DNA of 64,000 nt from Brevundimonas sp. SORGH_AS_0993 (GTDB lineage Bacteria > Pseudomonadota > Alphaproteobacteria > Caulobacterales > Caulobacteraceae), in contig NZ_JAUTAH010000001.1 of the NCBI RefSeq assembly GCF_030818545.1, positions 2,175,001 to 2,239,000 on the forward strand, read 5' to 3'. A program made the translations under genes and the position numbers. The notes under the pieces are model-generated. The model was not told the origin of the DNA. It worked only from the letters and a program-made list of their open reading frames with translations, and made no database searches. This document shows positions 52,493 to 61,000 of this stretch, in pieces (positions within the stretch are counted from its first letter, which is position 1; each line of letters opens with the position of its first letter).

Positions 52493-53281
52493 ATGACCGA
52501 CGCCTCCCCGCACGGCCCGCATTCCCAGGGCGACCGATCCTCCTTCGGATTCCGCGACGTGGATGCGCGCGAGAAGGTGAGGATGGTGCGCGGCGTGTTC
52601 GATTCCGTGGCCTCCAATTACGACGTGATGAACGACCTGATGAGCGTGGGCGTCCACCGCATCTGGAAGGACATCGCCGCCGCCAAGCTGAACCCCCGTC
52701 CGGGCGAGACGATCCTGGACGTGGCGGGCGGCACCGGCGACATGGCGCGTCGCTATTCCAAGATGGCGCGCGCGGCGCAAGCGAGGCGCGGGGGCGAGGA
52801 CGCCTCGGTCATCGTGCTGGACTACAACGCCGAAATGATCCTAGCGGGGGTCCACAAGGGCGGCGAGCCGGAAATGAGCTGGTCGGTCGGGGACGCGATG
52901 AATCTGCCGCTTCCCGACGCTTCGGTCGACGCCTATTCGATCAGTTTCGGCATCCGCAACGTGGCCCATATCGACAAGGCCCTGGCCGAGGCGCGGCGTG
53001 TGCTCAAGCCCGGCGGCCGGTTCCTGTGCCTGGAGTTTTCGCGGCCTACGACCGGCCCGATCCGCAAGGTCTATGACGCCTGGTCCTTCCACGCCATTCC
53101 GCGCATCGGCGGCTGGGTGGCCAAGGATCGCGACAGCTATCAGTATCTGGTCGAGAGCATCCGACGCTTTCCAGACCAGTCGGCGTTCAAGGCCCTGATC
53201 GAGGACGCCGGCTTCAAGCGGGTGTCCGTGACCAATCTGTCGGGCGGGATCGCCGCCATCCACCACGGGTGGGCGATCTGA
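52493..53281 (+). CDS. ubiE: Ubiquinone/menaquinone biosynthesis C-methyltransferase
   Basis: The 262-residue SAM methyltransferase has [37 protein letters not shown], the SAM motif [15 protein letters not shown], and the UbiE signature region [20 protein letters not shown]. The sequence near 145-150 is FSRPTT, in place of the usual EFS motif context. It methylates C2 of the benzoquinol ring in ubiquinone synthesis. It overlaps ubiB by 13 nt. GCTAGAC at 52480 lies just before the ATG. Confidence 0.96.
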   Translation: MTDASPHGPHSQGDRSSFGFRDVDAREKVRMVRGVFDSVASNYDVMNDLMSVGVHRIWKDIAAAKLNPRPGETILDVAGGTGDMARRYSKMARAAQARRGGEDASVIVLDYNAEMILAGVHKGGEPEMSWSVGDAMNLPLPDASVDAYSISFGIRNVAHIDKALAEARRVLKPGGRFLCLEFSRPTTGPIRKVYDAWSFHAIPRIGGWVAKDRDSYQYLVESIRRFPDQSAFKALIEDAGFKRVSVTNLSGGIAAIHHGWAI

Positions 53282-54849
53282 CCAGCAGAATCTATCGCAC
53301 GGCTCCGCCGCCGCCCGCGACCGTGGCGGTGCAGCACCCGGTCGCCGCGTTCCTGCGGCTGATGGGTTGGCTGTGGGTGCTGGCGCGTCACGACGCCCTG
53401 ATCCCGCGCGAGGTGACGCCGCTTCTGCCCGCCTGGACCCGGCCCTTCGCCCGCTTCGTGCAGATGTTCTCAGGCCGCGCCGGACGACAGGGGCGGCCCG
53501 GCCAGCGTCTGGGCCAGGCGTTCGAGCATCTGGGGCCGGTGGCGATCAAGCTGGGCCAGGTGCTGGCCACGCGCGCCGATATCTTCGGCCTGGCGTTCGC
53601 CCGCGACCTGGGGCGATTGAAGGACGCCCTGCCGCCCTTCCCTGAGGACGTGGCGCGGCGCGAGATCGAACGGTCGCTGGGTCGGCCGGTCGACAGCCTG
53701 TTCATCGGCCTGGGGCCTGCGGTGGCCGCCGCCTCCCTGGCCCAGGCGCACCGCGCGACCCTGGCCGACGGCCGGGCGGTGGCGGTCAAGGTGCTGCGTC
53801 CCGGTGTGGAGCGGCGCGTCGCCGACGGCCTGGACTCCATGCGGCTGGGCGCGGCCCTGGTCTGGCGCTTCATACCGGCCGCGCGGCGGCTGGAGCCCCA
53901 GGCATTCGTCGAGACCATCGCTCGGTCGCTGGACCTGGAGCTTGATATGCGGCTGGAAGCCGCCGCCGCCAGCGAAATGGCCGAGGTCATGGCCAAGGAC
54001 GGTTACATGACCGCCCCGCCCGTGGTCTGGGACGGGGTCGGCAAGCGGGTGCTGACGCTGGAATGGGCGCCGGGCGTGCCCATGACCGATCCGGCCCTGC
54101 GCGATCTGCCGGGGCTGGACGCGGACCTCTTGGCCGACAATGTGGTGCGCGCCTTTCTGGTGCAGGCGCTGGACCACGGCGCCTTCCACGCCGACCTGCA
54201 CGAGGGCAATCTGTTCGCCAGCGCCCCCGCCCACCTGACCGCCATCGACTTCGGCATCGTCGGGCGGCTGGGACCGGCCGAGCGGCGCTATCTGGCCGAA
54301 ATCCTGTGGGGTTTCATCAGCCGCGACTACGACCGCATCGCCCGCGTGCATTTCGAGGCCGGCTACGTTCCCCCGCACCATTCGGTCGAGACCTTCGCCC
54401 AGGCCCTGCGCGCGGTGGGCGAACCGGTGATCGGCCGCGCCGCCAGCCAGGTGTCGATGGGCCGCCTGCTGGGTCAGCTGTTCGAGATCACCGCCTTGTT
54501 CGACATGCGGCTGCGACCCGAACTGATCCTGCTGCAGAAGACCATGGTGTCGGTTGAAGGCGTGGCCCGCCGCCTGAACCCCGATCACGACCTGTGGAAG
54601 GCGGCCCAGCCGGTGGTCGAACGCTGGATCCGCCGCGAACTGGGGCCGCAGGCCCAGGCCCGTGACGCCCTGAACGAGATGATCGCCGCCGCCCGCGCCG
54701 TCTCGCGCCTGGCGCAGAACCCGCCGCCGCCTGCGACGGTGGTCATGGAAAAGTCGGGAACCCCCGCTTGGGTGGCGGTTTCCGTCACGGTCGCGACAAT
54801 CGCGGCCCTGGCGTCCCTGGGTCTGTCCCTGTGGCCCTATCTGCACTGA
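53269..54849 (+). CDS. ubiB: UbiB atypical kinase-like protein for ubiquinone biosynthesis
   Basis: The 526-residue protein has the UbiB hallmarks: [13 protein letters not shown] (KxGQ motif), [13 protein letters not shown] with the ADCK lysine, [10 protein letters not shown] and [10 protein letters not shown]. Two C-terminal transmembrane segments are expected, and the last is [20 protein letters not shown]. UbiB is an ATPase that supports lipid-soluble ubiquinone intermediates. The start appears to be a GTG at 53269 inside the ubiE 3' end. No alternative start precedes the conserved region. Confidence 0.94.
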   Translation: MGDLTSRIYRTAPPPPATVAVQHPVAAFLRLMGWLWVLARHDALIPREVTPLLPAWTRPFARFVQMFSGRAGRQGRPGQRLGQAFEHLGPVAIKLGQVLATRADIFGLAFARDLGRLKDALPPFPEDVARREIERSLGRPVDSLFIGLGPAVAAASLAQAHRATLADGRAVAVKVLRPGVERRVADGLDSMRLGAALVWRFIPAARRLEPQAFVETIARSLDLELDMRLEAAAASEMAEVMAKDGYMTAPPVVWDGVGKRVLTLEWAPGVPMTDPALRDLPGLDADLLADNVVRAFLVQALDHGAFHADLHEGNLFASAPAHLTAIDFGIVGRLGPAERRYLAEILWGFISRDYDRIARVHFEAGYVPPHHSVETFAQALRAVGEPVIGRAASQVSMGRLLGQLFEITALFDMRLRPELILLQKTMVSVEGVARRLNPDHDLWKAAQPVVERWIRRELGPQAQARDALNEMIAAARAVSRLAQNPPPPATVVMEKSGTPAWVAVSVTVATIAALASLGLSLWPYLH

Positions 54850-54863
54850 CCGGAGGCTTCGTC

Positions 54864-55355
54864 ATGAAGACGACCCTGAAGACTCTTTCCCTGGCAAGCG
54901 CGCCTCTTGCCGCCGCCGCCCTGATGATCGCGCCCTGCGCGGCCCTGGCCCAGTCCGACGGCGCGGCCGCCGGCGCCGTGCCCAACAGCTTCGATGCGCC
55001 GGCTCAGGCCCAAGCCCCGGCCGCTCGCCCCGCCGCGCCCGCCTCGGAGGCCCAGGCCCCCGACATCGCCCGCGCGGAAGAGGCCCTGCGCGGCGTCATC
55101 GCGGCGGCGCAAGGCTCGGGCTTCGACTATTCGGCCTTCACCCCCAATCTGGCCGCCAAGATCCGCGAGCAGTCGGCGCAGGTCACGCCGCTGATCAAGA
55201 GCTTCGGCGCGATCAAGTCGGTCGCCTATCAACGTCAGGAAGGCGAAGCCCAACTGTTCAGGGTGACGTTCGACAATCAGGTCACGGAATGGATGATCGG
55301 CTTCGACGCCGACGACAAGATCGCCGCTCTCCTGTTCCGCCCCGCGCAGGACTGA
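54864..55355 (+). CDS. Exported protein of unknown function
   Basis: GGAGG 7 nt upstream supports the ATG at 54864. The 163-residue product has a signal peptide (LSLASAPLAAAALMIAPCAA, then ALAQ) and an Ala/Pro/Gln-rich linker. A compact C-terminal domain (about 65-163) follows, with IREQSAQVTPLIKSFGAIKS and FRVTFDNQVTEWMIGFDADD, an NTF2-like or DUF-type pattern. It lies 14 nt after ubiB and may be co-transcribed. Function unknown. Confidence 0.75.
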   Translation: MKTTLKTLSLASAPLAAAALMIAPCAALAQSDGAAAGAVPNSFDAPAQAQAPAARPAAPASEAQAPDIARAEEALRGVIAAAQGSGFDYSAFTPNLAAKIREQSAQVTPLIKSFGAIKSVAYQRQEGEAQLFRVTFDNQVTEWMIGFDADDKIAALLFRPAQD

Positions 55356-55410
55356 GCGTTCTGGACACGGCCTAGCTTCTCTGATCATCATCGCCTCAAG
55401 CGGGGTGGCG

Positions 55411-56155
55411 ATGAAACTTCTCGGACTGAGCGTGATGTGCGTCGTGTTGGCGTTTGCCGCCCCAACTTACGCACAGACCTATGTTGAGGCTCGATGGGAA
55501 TCGATGCCCGGACGGTGAGCTGACGCAAGCGCTGATGCCGGCTTTCGCGACCTGGTTGGGAATTGGCGGTTCCGCCACATTGCAATGCCGCGCCGACGAG
55601 GACGGCCATCCGTTCAATTGTCGAGTGATCGCAGAGTCCCCGCCCGGCCTGGGTTTCGGGGCGGCGGCGCGTCTCGTCGCCGCGAGCGGAACCATACGGG
55701 CGGCGCGATCTGGCGAGCGAATCGTCGGCGGCTCATTTCGCACGCGGGTCAACTTCACGGTTGAGGCGTTTCCATCGGCTCCAGGTCGCCAGAGCTCTTT
55801 GCCTGCACCGACGCCTGAGGTTCTGGCTTTGGCGCGGCAGGTCGTTTCTGGCGCGGATGATCCCACGGAAGAGTCCTGGGACAGGCTGGACGGTCTGGAT
55901 CACGATCGGAGGGCGGTGGTTTCGGCCTGGATCGACGAACTCATGCCCTTCAGTGAAGCCGATCTGAAGGAGGTGCGCGCCGTGCAACTGACTCATCTAT
56001 TCAGCGAGCGCGATCTGAAGCGCATTCTGAGAGGCGAGAAGGTTTCGACGCCGACGCAAGAGGCGTTCATGGCCAGCATCCCCGCCGAAACTCCGCGCGA
56101 ACTGGATGCCCTTAAGGAACTTCGACGCCGCTATTGCAGCCGATATGAATGCTGA
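55411..56155 (+). pseudogene. TonB C-terminal-like exported protein, frameshifted after the signal peptide
   Basis: The frame from 55411 gives a signal peptide (MKLLGLSVMCVVLAFAAPTY then AQTYVEARWESMP) and stops at once. The next frame continues DGELTQALMPAFATWLG, GSATLQCRADEDGHPFNC and ESPPGLGFGAAA, which is the TonB C-terminal-domain pattern, then a helical C-terminal region to RRRYCSRYEC. Deleting one C from the CCC at 55507-55509 joins them as ESMPDGELTQ. The product would be about 247 residues. The region is less GC-rich than its neighbours. It is not a standard TonB, since no Pro-rich spanning linker is present. Either a real frameshift or a sequence error. Confidence 0.7.
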
Positions 56156-56170
56156 CGGTCCGTCCGGATG

Positions 56171-56572
56171 TCAGTCCAGGCTGGGCCTGCCCCGGCCGGA
56201 CTTGATGGCGGAGCGGCTGGTCTTGGCCTGAAGGCGGCGCTCCTTGGAGGCGCGGGTCGGGCGGGTCGGGACGCGGAAGACCGGCTTGATCGAGGCCTCG
56301 TCCACCATAGCCTGCAATCGTTCCATGGCGTCGGCGCGGTTGCGTTCTTGGGTGCGGTGACGCACGGCGTTGATCAGGATGACCCCATCCAGGGTCAGTC
56401 GGCTGCCCGCCAGCTTCATCAGCCGCGCCTTGACCGGCTCGGTCAGGCTGGGAGAGTTCTTCGCGTCGAACCGCATCTGCACGGCGGTGGAGACCTTGTT
56501 GACGTTCTGCCCGCCCGGCCCGCCGGCGCGGTAGAAGCGGAACTCCAGCTCCTCCTCGGGGATGGTCGTCAT
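56171..56572 (-). CDS. arfB: Peptidyl-tRNA hydrolase ArfB (alternative ribosome rescue)
   Basis: The 133-residue protein has the GGQ catalytic motif in FRAGGPGGQNVNKVSTAVQ and a basic C-terminal tail (RPTRASKERRLQAKTSRSAI) that enters the mRNA channel of stalled ribosomes. It releases nascent chains from non-stop complexes. The ATG at 56572 overlaps the YaiI-family gene stop by 4 bp. It is convergent with the TonB-C-like gene. Confidence 0.94.
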   Translation of the reverse strand: MTTIPEEELEFRFYRAGGPGGQNVNKVSTAVQMRFDAKNSPSLTEPVKARLMKLAGSRLTLDGVILINAVRHRTQERNRADAMERLQAMVDEASIKPVFRVPTRPTRASKERRLQAKTSRSAIKSGRGRPSLD

Positions 56573-57027
56573 GGCGCGGCCTTGCGCGCCCGGACAACGG
56601 CCTGGTCCAAAGCCTGCAGAAAGCGCGAGCGGTCGGCGGTCGAAAAGAGCGGCGGTCCCGAGGTCGCCACGCCGATGGAGCGAAGATGCTCGCCGATCAT
56701 TCGCCCGGCCAGGGCCGAGCCGATGGAATCCGGCGTGAAGGGCTGGCCGTTGGCTTTCAAGGCCTGAGCGCCGGCCTTCAGGCAGCGGTCGGCCAGGGGG
56801 ATGTCGGCGGTGACGACCACGTCGCCTTCGCCCGCCCGTTCGGCGATCCAGTCGTCGGCCACGTCGGGGCCGGCGTCCACCACCACCTGCTCGATCAGGG
56901 CTTCGCGTGGGACCTGCATCCAGCCGTTGGACACGACATAGGTCTTCAGCCCATAGCGTCGCGCCACGCGATAGACCTCTTCCTTCACCGGGCAGGCGTC
57001 GGCGTCGATGTAGAGGACGGTGGGCAT
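56569..57027 (-). CDS. YaiI/YqxD family (DUF188) protein
   Basis: The 152-residue protein has the PIN-like DUF188 pattern LYIDADACPVKEEVYRVARR, VVDAGPDVADDWIAERAGEG and VVTADIPLADRCL with conserved acidic residues. A nuclease role is suggested by the fold but not shown. The start is the ATG at 57027 (MPTVLYIDADACPV). A REP-like palindrome ends 7 nt upstream and occupies the place of the ribosome-binding site. It is the first gene of a pair with arfB. Confidence 0.88.
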   Translation of the reverse strand: MPTVLYIDADACPVKEEVYRVARRYGLKTYVVSNGWMQVPREALIEQVVVDAGPDVADDWIAERAGEGDVVVTADIPLADRCLKAGAQALKANGQPFTPDSIGSALAGRMIGEHLRSIGVATSGPPLFSTADRSRFLQALDQAVVRARKAAP

Positions 57028-57034
57028 TCTTATG

Positions 57035-57064
57035 GGGCCTATCGCGCTTCGCTTCTTGCGGCCC
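57035..57064 (-). repeat. REP-like palindrome before the YaiI-family start
   Basis: On the minus strand the 30-bp copy has left arm GGGCC, core GAAGCGAAGCGCGAT and right arm AGGCCC. Its right half GCGCGATAGGCC equals that of the rpsO copy. The left inner arm is degenerate. It has the orientation of the gene and ends 7 nt before its ATG. Confidence 0.75.
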
Positions 57065-57094
57065 AGCATAGTGGTTTTGGATGTGCGCCCCAAA

Positions 57095-57124
57095 GCAAAA
57101 GGGCGGGACCATGCGGCCCCGCCC
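57095..57124 (-). terminator. Rho-independent terminator of the amidohydrolase operon
   Basis: On the minus strand GGGCGGGGCC (57124-57115) pairs with GGTCCCGCCC (57110-57101) around GCAT and is followed by TTTTGC. It lies 22 nt after the amidohydrolase stop. Confidence 0.9.
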
Positions 57125-57146
57125 TTCGTTCGTCCCAGTGTGATCC

Positions 57147-58526
57147 TCAGTTGCGATAGGCCGGCGGCATGGGCGTCTGTTGGCGATAACGGTCGCGCAG
57201 CAGCAGCGGGCGGCTGGTCAGGGGCTGTTCGACCCCGTCGATGAAGATGGCCGACGGTTGGCTGAGCGGCTCCAGCGGATCGCCGGACCAGACGACCACG
57301 TCGGCGGCGGCGCCGGGCGCGATCTGGCCGAACCGGCCCTCCATGCCGAAGATTCTGGCCGGGTTGGTCGTCAGGGCCGCGATGGCCGCGCCATAGGGCA
57401 GGCCGTGCGAGACGGCGTTGCCGGCGTTGTAGCGGGCCTCTCGCGCGCGGTGGGTCGAGCCTTCGTTGCCCTTGATGGCGATCAGCACCCCGGCGGCGTT
57501 CAGAGCCGCCGCATTCTCGGCCCGCGCGGCCCGCATCTCGAAGTCGCTGGGCAGGTTGGACAGGGGGTTCAGAAGGACCGGAACGCCCGCCGCAGCGATG
57601 TCGCCGGCGACCAGCCAGCCTTCCTCGGCCCCGTCCAGAATCATCTTGATCCCTTCCTCGCGCGCCAGACGCAGCACCTGACGGATATCCGAGGCGCGGT
57701 GGACGGTGACGATCAGCGGCTGGGTTCCATTGGCCACGGGGATCAGGGCTTCCAGGTCCGCGCGCGACAGGCTGAGACTGCGCAGGCCCGCGCGTTCATA
57801 AGCGGCCTTGTTGCGGGCGTAGAGGCGAACCTCGGCCATCGTCTCCTTGAACAGGACGAACTGGGCGCCGCGCGCTCCGCCGGCGATGTCGGCTCCGGCC
57901 TCGCCGAACGGGGCGACCATGGCCACGCGCGACTTGACCAGGATGTCCGGCCCCTGAGCCAGCTGAATGACGGCCGCCTGGCCGGCGAACAGGCCGGGGG
58001 TCTGGAAGCCGCCGTCGCCGGCCCCGGCGGTGTCGTCCTCGTGCACATGGCCGCCGGACGAGCCCGGGTGCTGTGGCACGACCACGGCGCGGGTGATGCC
58101 GCCCAGGCGCGCCACCGGCAGGGTGAAGGACCAGGGGTCCAGGCCGTAGGAGACGTCGAAGGCGGCGCTGAGGGTGTTGGAGCGATTGCGCAACTCGTTG
58201 GTGCCGCTGACCGAGCCGACTTCGGCGCCGCCCAGGCCGGAATCGACGGCGACGAAGCCGGGCGCCACCGTCTTGCCCGCCGCATCGATGACGCGCGCGC
58301 CAGCCGGGGCGGCCCCCGCGCCGACCGAGACGATCTTGCCGTCGCGCATGACGACCGTGCCGTTTTCGATGACGGAGGTTCCGGTCAGGACACGACCGCC
58401 GACGATGGCCACGACTTCATTGGGGCCTACCGCGCTACGCGCGGTTTGAGGCCCGGATTGAGCGAAGGCGGCAGGGGCGAGAGACAGGGCCGCGACGGCG
58501 CCCGCGAGAATGTGAGACAGGCGCAT
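57147..58526 (-). CDS. Amidohydrolase-family exported protein lacking the HxH metal motif
   Basis: The 459-residue protein has a signal peptide (LAGAVAALSLAPAAFAQ) and the amidohydrolase frame VVAIVGGRVLTGTSVIENGT, GKTVAPGFVAVDSGLGG, and the C-terminal GRFGQIAPGAAADVVVWSGDP. Where active relatives have a DxHxH segment after APGF, this protein has AVDSGLG, so the first two metal ligands are missing. It may be inactive or structural. It is coupled (TGATG) to an intact paralogue upstream. Residues 25-36 (GPQTARSAVGPN) are encoded by an inserted REP-like palindrome. Confidence 0.88.
   Translation of the reverse strand: MRLSHILAGAVAALSLAPAAFAQSGPQTARSAVGPNEVVAIVGGRVLTGTSVIENGTVVMRDGKIVSVGAGAAPAGARVIDAAGKTVAPGFVAVDSGLGGAEVGSVSGTNELRNRSNTLSAAFDVSYGLDPWSFTLPVARLGGITRAVVVPQHPGSSGGHVHEDDTAGAGDGGFQTPGLFAGQAAVIQLAQGPDILVKSRVAMVAPFGEAGADIAGGARGAQFVLFKETMAEVRLYARNKAAYERAGLRSLSLSRADLEALIPVANGTQPLIVTVHRASDIRQVLRLAREEGIKMILDGAEEGWLVAGDIAAAGVPVLLNPLSNLPSDFEMRAARAENAAALNAAGVLIAIKGNEGSTHRAREARYNAGNAVSHGLPYGAAIAALTTNPARIFGMEGRFGQIAPGAAADVVVWSGDPLEPLSQPSAIFIDGVEQPLTSRPLLLRDRYRQQTPMPPAYRN
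58423..58454 (-). repeat. REP-like palindrome inside the amidohydrolase coding sequence
   Basis: On the minus strand the 32-bp copy has outer arms GGGCCT/AGGCCC and a perfect inner stem ACCGCGC-GTA-GCGCGGT. It is read in the same frame as the tandem array before truB (ARSAVG in both). It sits between the signal peptide and the mature domain, where an insertion is likely to be tolerated. Confidence 0.9.
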
Positions 58527-60007
58527 CAGCGGGCTCCTTCCTTGACGTTGGCGGCGCTCAGCCCATAGCCGGGCTGGCCCAGTTCGAAGTCGCTGGTCGG
58601 CTGATAGGCCGGGTCGGCGCGGTCGAAGGCCAGGGCGCCGTCGATGAACACCTGATCGGCGCGGGCGTAGATGGAGAAGGGATCGGCGCTCCAGATCACC
58701 ACGTCAGCGCGCTTGCCGGGCTCAAGCGAGCCGGTCTGGTCGGCGATGCCGATGGCCTTGGCGGCGTTGGAGGTGAACCAGGCGATGGCGTGTTCCTCTG
58801 GGATGTTCAGCCCCGCGCGGCGACCGGCCGACAAGGCGGCGGCGGCCTCCTGGTTCAGGCGCTGGGTCAGTTCGGCGTCGTCGGAGTGGATGACGGCGCA
58901 GGACCCCTGCGGCGCGTCGACCAGGGCCGCGTTCTCCTCGATGGCGTCCAGGGCTTCCATCTTGAAGCCCCACCAGCCTGTCCACATGGCCGCGCAGACA
59001 CCCTCGGCGGCCAGGCGCGGTCCGATCTTGTAGGCCTCGGTCGCGTGGTGGAAGGTGGTGACGCGGTAGCCGAACTCCTTGGCCATATCCATCATCAGCG
59101 CCATCTCGTCGGCGCGATAGCAGTGGTTCTGGATCAGGATGGAGCCGTCCAAAACGCCTGCCAGCGTCTCGTTCTGCAGGTTGCGGGTCGGGGGCGTTCC
59201 CTCGTGGGTTTCCTGCCATCTGTCCCACTTGGCCTTGTATTCGCGCGCGGCGATGAAGGCGGCGCGATAGCCGGCCATATTGCCCATGCCGGTCGCCGGG
59301 CTCTGGTTGCGGCCGCCATAGACGCGCGACGGGTTTTCGCCGCAGGCCATCTTCAGCGTGTAGGGGGCGCCGGGGAACTTCATCCCCTGGCTGGTGATCG
59401 AGGGCACGTTGCGTATGGTCACGCCGCGCCCGCCGAACAGATTGGCCGAGCCGGGCAGTATGTGAAGCGTGGTCACGCCGCCCGCGCGCGCGGTGTTGAA
59501 GCCGGGATCCTGGGGCCACAGCGAATGTTCGGCCCAGACCTGAGCGGTGTTGGGACTGGTGGCCTCGTTGCCGTCGCTCATGCCCTGCACGCCGGGCGAG
59601 GGATAGACGCCCAGGTGGCTGTGCACGTCGATGACGCCGGGCGTCACATAGCGACCGCGCGCGTCCACGACCTTGTAGCCGACGGGCACGGGGGTGGAGG
59701 CGTCGCCAACGACGGCGATGCGGCCGTCCGTAACCACCACCACGCCGTTCTCGATCTTGCGATCCGTGCCGGTCAGGACGGTGGCCCCGACCACGGCGAA
59801 GTTCTCTCGCGGCAGGGGCTGGTAGGTCGAAGGATAGGGGTCCAGGGTCTTGGACGGATCCAGCCCGGCCGCCAGGGCCGTATCGCGCGCCGGGCGCGCC
59901 TGGGCCGTGTCCGGCCTGGTCTCGCCCGTGGTGGCGCAGGCCGTCAGCCCCAAGGCCGCGCTGGCCAGCGCCGCGAGGCCGACGCCCCGCAGATGATGTC
60001 CGATCAT
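58526..60007 (-). CDS. Amidohydrolase-family lipoprotein with intact metal site
   Basis: The 493-residue protein has a lipobox (ALASAALGLTAC) and an amidohydrolase TIM-barrel domain: FAVVGATVLTGTDRKIENGV, the metal motif VIDVHSHLGVYPSP, NHCYRADEMALM with a further His, TTFHHATEAYKIG, CAVIHSDDAELTQ, and the end GSLEPGKRADVVIWSADPFS. It probably hydrolyses a cyclic amide or dipeptide-like substrate in the periplasm, as imidazolonepropionase-like and Xaa-Pro dipeptidase-like relatives do. Its stop overlaps the ATG of the HxH-less paralogue, so the two may form a heteromer. Confidence 0.9.
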   Translation of the reverse strand: MIGHHLRGVGLAALASAALGLTACATTGETRPDTAQARPARDTALAAGLDPSKTLDPYPSTYQPLPRENFAVVGATVLTGTDRKIENGVVVVTDGRIAVVGDASTPVPVGYKVVDARGRYVTPGVIDVHSHLGVYPSPGVQGMSDGNEATSPNTAQVWAEHSLWPQDPGFNTARAGGVTTLHILPGSANLFGGRGVTIRNVPSITSQGMKFPGAPYTLKMACGENPSRVYGGRNQSPATGMGNMAGYRAAFIAAREYKAKWDRWQETHEGTPPTRNLQNETLAGVLDGSILIQNHCYRADEMALMMDMAKEFGYRVTTFHHATEAYKIGPRLAAEGVCAAMWTGWWGFKMEALDAIEENAALVDAPQGSCAVIHSDDAELTQRLNQEAAAALSAGRRAGLNIPEEHAIAWFTSNAAKAIGIADQTGSLEPGKRADVVIWSADPFSIYARADQVFIDGALAFDRADPAYQPTSDFELGQPGYGLSAANVKEGAR

Positions 60008-60157
60008 CGGAACCCCTTTATCCCATGTGGACGCCGTGCGACGACGTCCCTCCGGCGCGCATAGAAGAGTGTTTCGGTCGGGAGCGTCAAAAGGTTTCGA
60101 CGCGCGCCGGGCGGGGCGGTCCTAGACGTCGCAGGCGGCGGCGGCTAACGGCAGCCC

Positions 60158-60871
60158 ATGACCGCCGATCTGCCCCCCGAGGACGACAATCCCCATCTGG
60201 ATCGCCCGCTGCGCTCGTTCGGCCGCATCAAGGCGCGCCCGATCAAGCCGCGCCAGGCGGCCCTGATGGACACCCTGTTGCCGGCCATCGCCGTGCCCGA
60301 TCCCAGGGCCGGGCCGCTGGACCCCCAGGCGATGATGCCGGGTGCGACGGAGGTCTGGCTGGAGATCGGTTTCGGCGGCGGTGAACATATGGCGGCCCAG
60401 GCGGCGCGTCGGCCCGACGTGCTGATGATCGGCTGCGAACCGTTTCTGAACGGCGTCGCCTCGGCCCTGCGTCATGTGGAGGAGGGCGGGTTGAAAAACG
60501 TCCGCATCCACGCCGACGATGCGCGCGATGTGGTGGACGCCCTGCCCGACGGCTCGGTCGATCGGGTGCTGATCCTGTTTCCCGACCCCTGGCACAAGGC
60601 GCGTCATAACAAGCGCCGCCTGTTGCAGGACGAGACGGCCCGGGCCTTCGCCCGCATCCTGAAACCGGGCGGCGCCCTGCGCTTCGTCACCGACTGGCTG
60701 GATTACGCCGAATGGGCGCTGGAGCGTCTGGACCGCACGCCGGGCCTGACGCGCGTGGGGGCGGCCGATCAGGATTGGTTCGTCCCGCCCGTCGACCATG
60801 TCGTCACCCGCTACGAGGAAAAGAAGCTGGGCGACACCACGCCCGTTTTTCTGGAGTTCAGGCGAGTCTGA
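60158..60871 (+). CDS. trmB: tRNA (guanine-46-N7)-methyltransferase
   Basis: The 237-residue enzyme has the SAM motif WLEIGFGGGEHMAAQA, IHADDARDVVDALPDGSVDR, and the TrmB signature LFPDPWHKARHNKRRLLQ. The C-terminal RYEEKKLGDTTPVFLEFRR is typical. It forms m7G46 in the variable loop of tRNAs. It is divergent from the amidohydrolases and upstream of the rimP leader. Confidence 0.95.
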   Translation: MTADLPPEDDNPHLDRPLRSFGRIKARPIKPRQAALMDTLLPAIAVPDPRAGPLDPQAMMPGATEVWLEIGFGGGEHMAAQAARRPDVLMIGCEPFLNGVASALRHVEEGGLKNVRIHADDARDVVDALPDGSVDRVLILFPDPWHKARHNKRRLLQDETARAFARILKPGGALRFVTDWLDYAEWALERLDRTPGLTRVGAADQDWFVPPVDHVVTRYEEKKLGDTTPVFLEFRRV

Positions 60872-60899
60872 ACAGAAGAGGGCTGACAAGCGAATGTGA

Positions 60900-60987
60900 A
60901 AGGCCTATATGGCCTTCCACATCGTTAGACCGGCGTCCAACGGCGTCGTTCCAAGCGGCGGCCCGGACGGACCGCCGCTTTTGTTTT
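60900..60987 (+). promoter_or_regulatory. rimP leader with two hairpins, the second terminator-like
   Basis: A first hairpin (AAGGCC/GGCCTT around TATAT, 60900-60916) is followed by a strong stem AAGCGGCGG (60953-60961) with CCGCCGCTT (60972-60980) and a TTGTTTT tract to 60987. The second is built like an intrinsic terminator and ends about 14 nt before the rimP start. This fits an attenuator in the style of the rimP-leader RNA motif described in alphaproteobacteria, though I cannot align it to that model here. Confidence 0.6.
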
Positions 60988-61000
60988 GGATATTCGACGC

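Noticed and set aside
55356..56160. Horizontally acquired island suggested by lower GC
   Set aside because: Only one gene is affected and neighbours are ordinary core genes without mobility signals.
60121..60127. CCTAGAC as a trmB promoter with TTCGACG at 60096
   Set aside because: The spacing between the two elements is too long for the housekeeping consensus.
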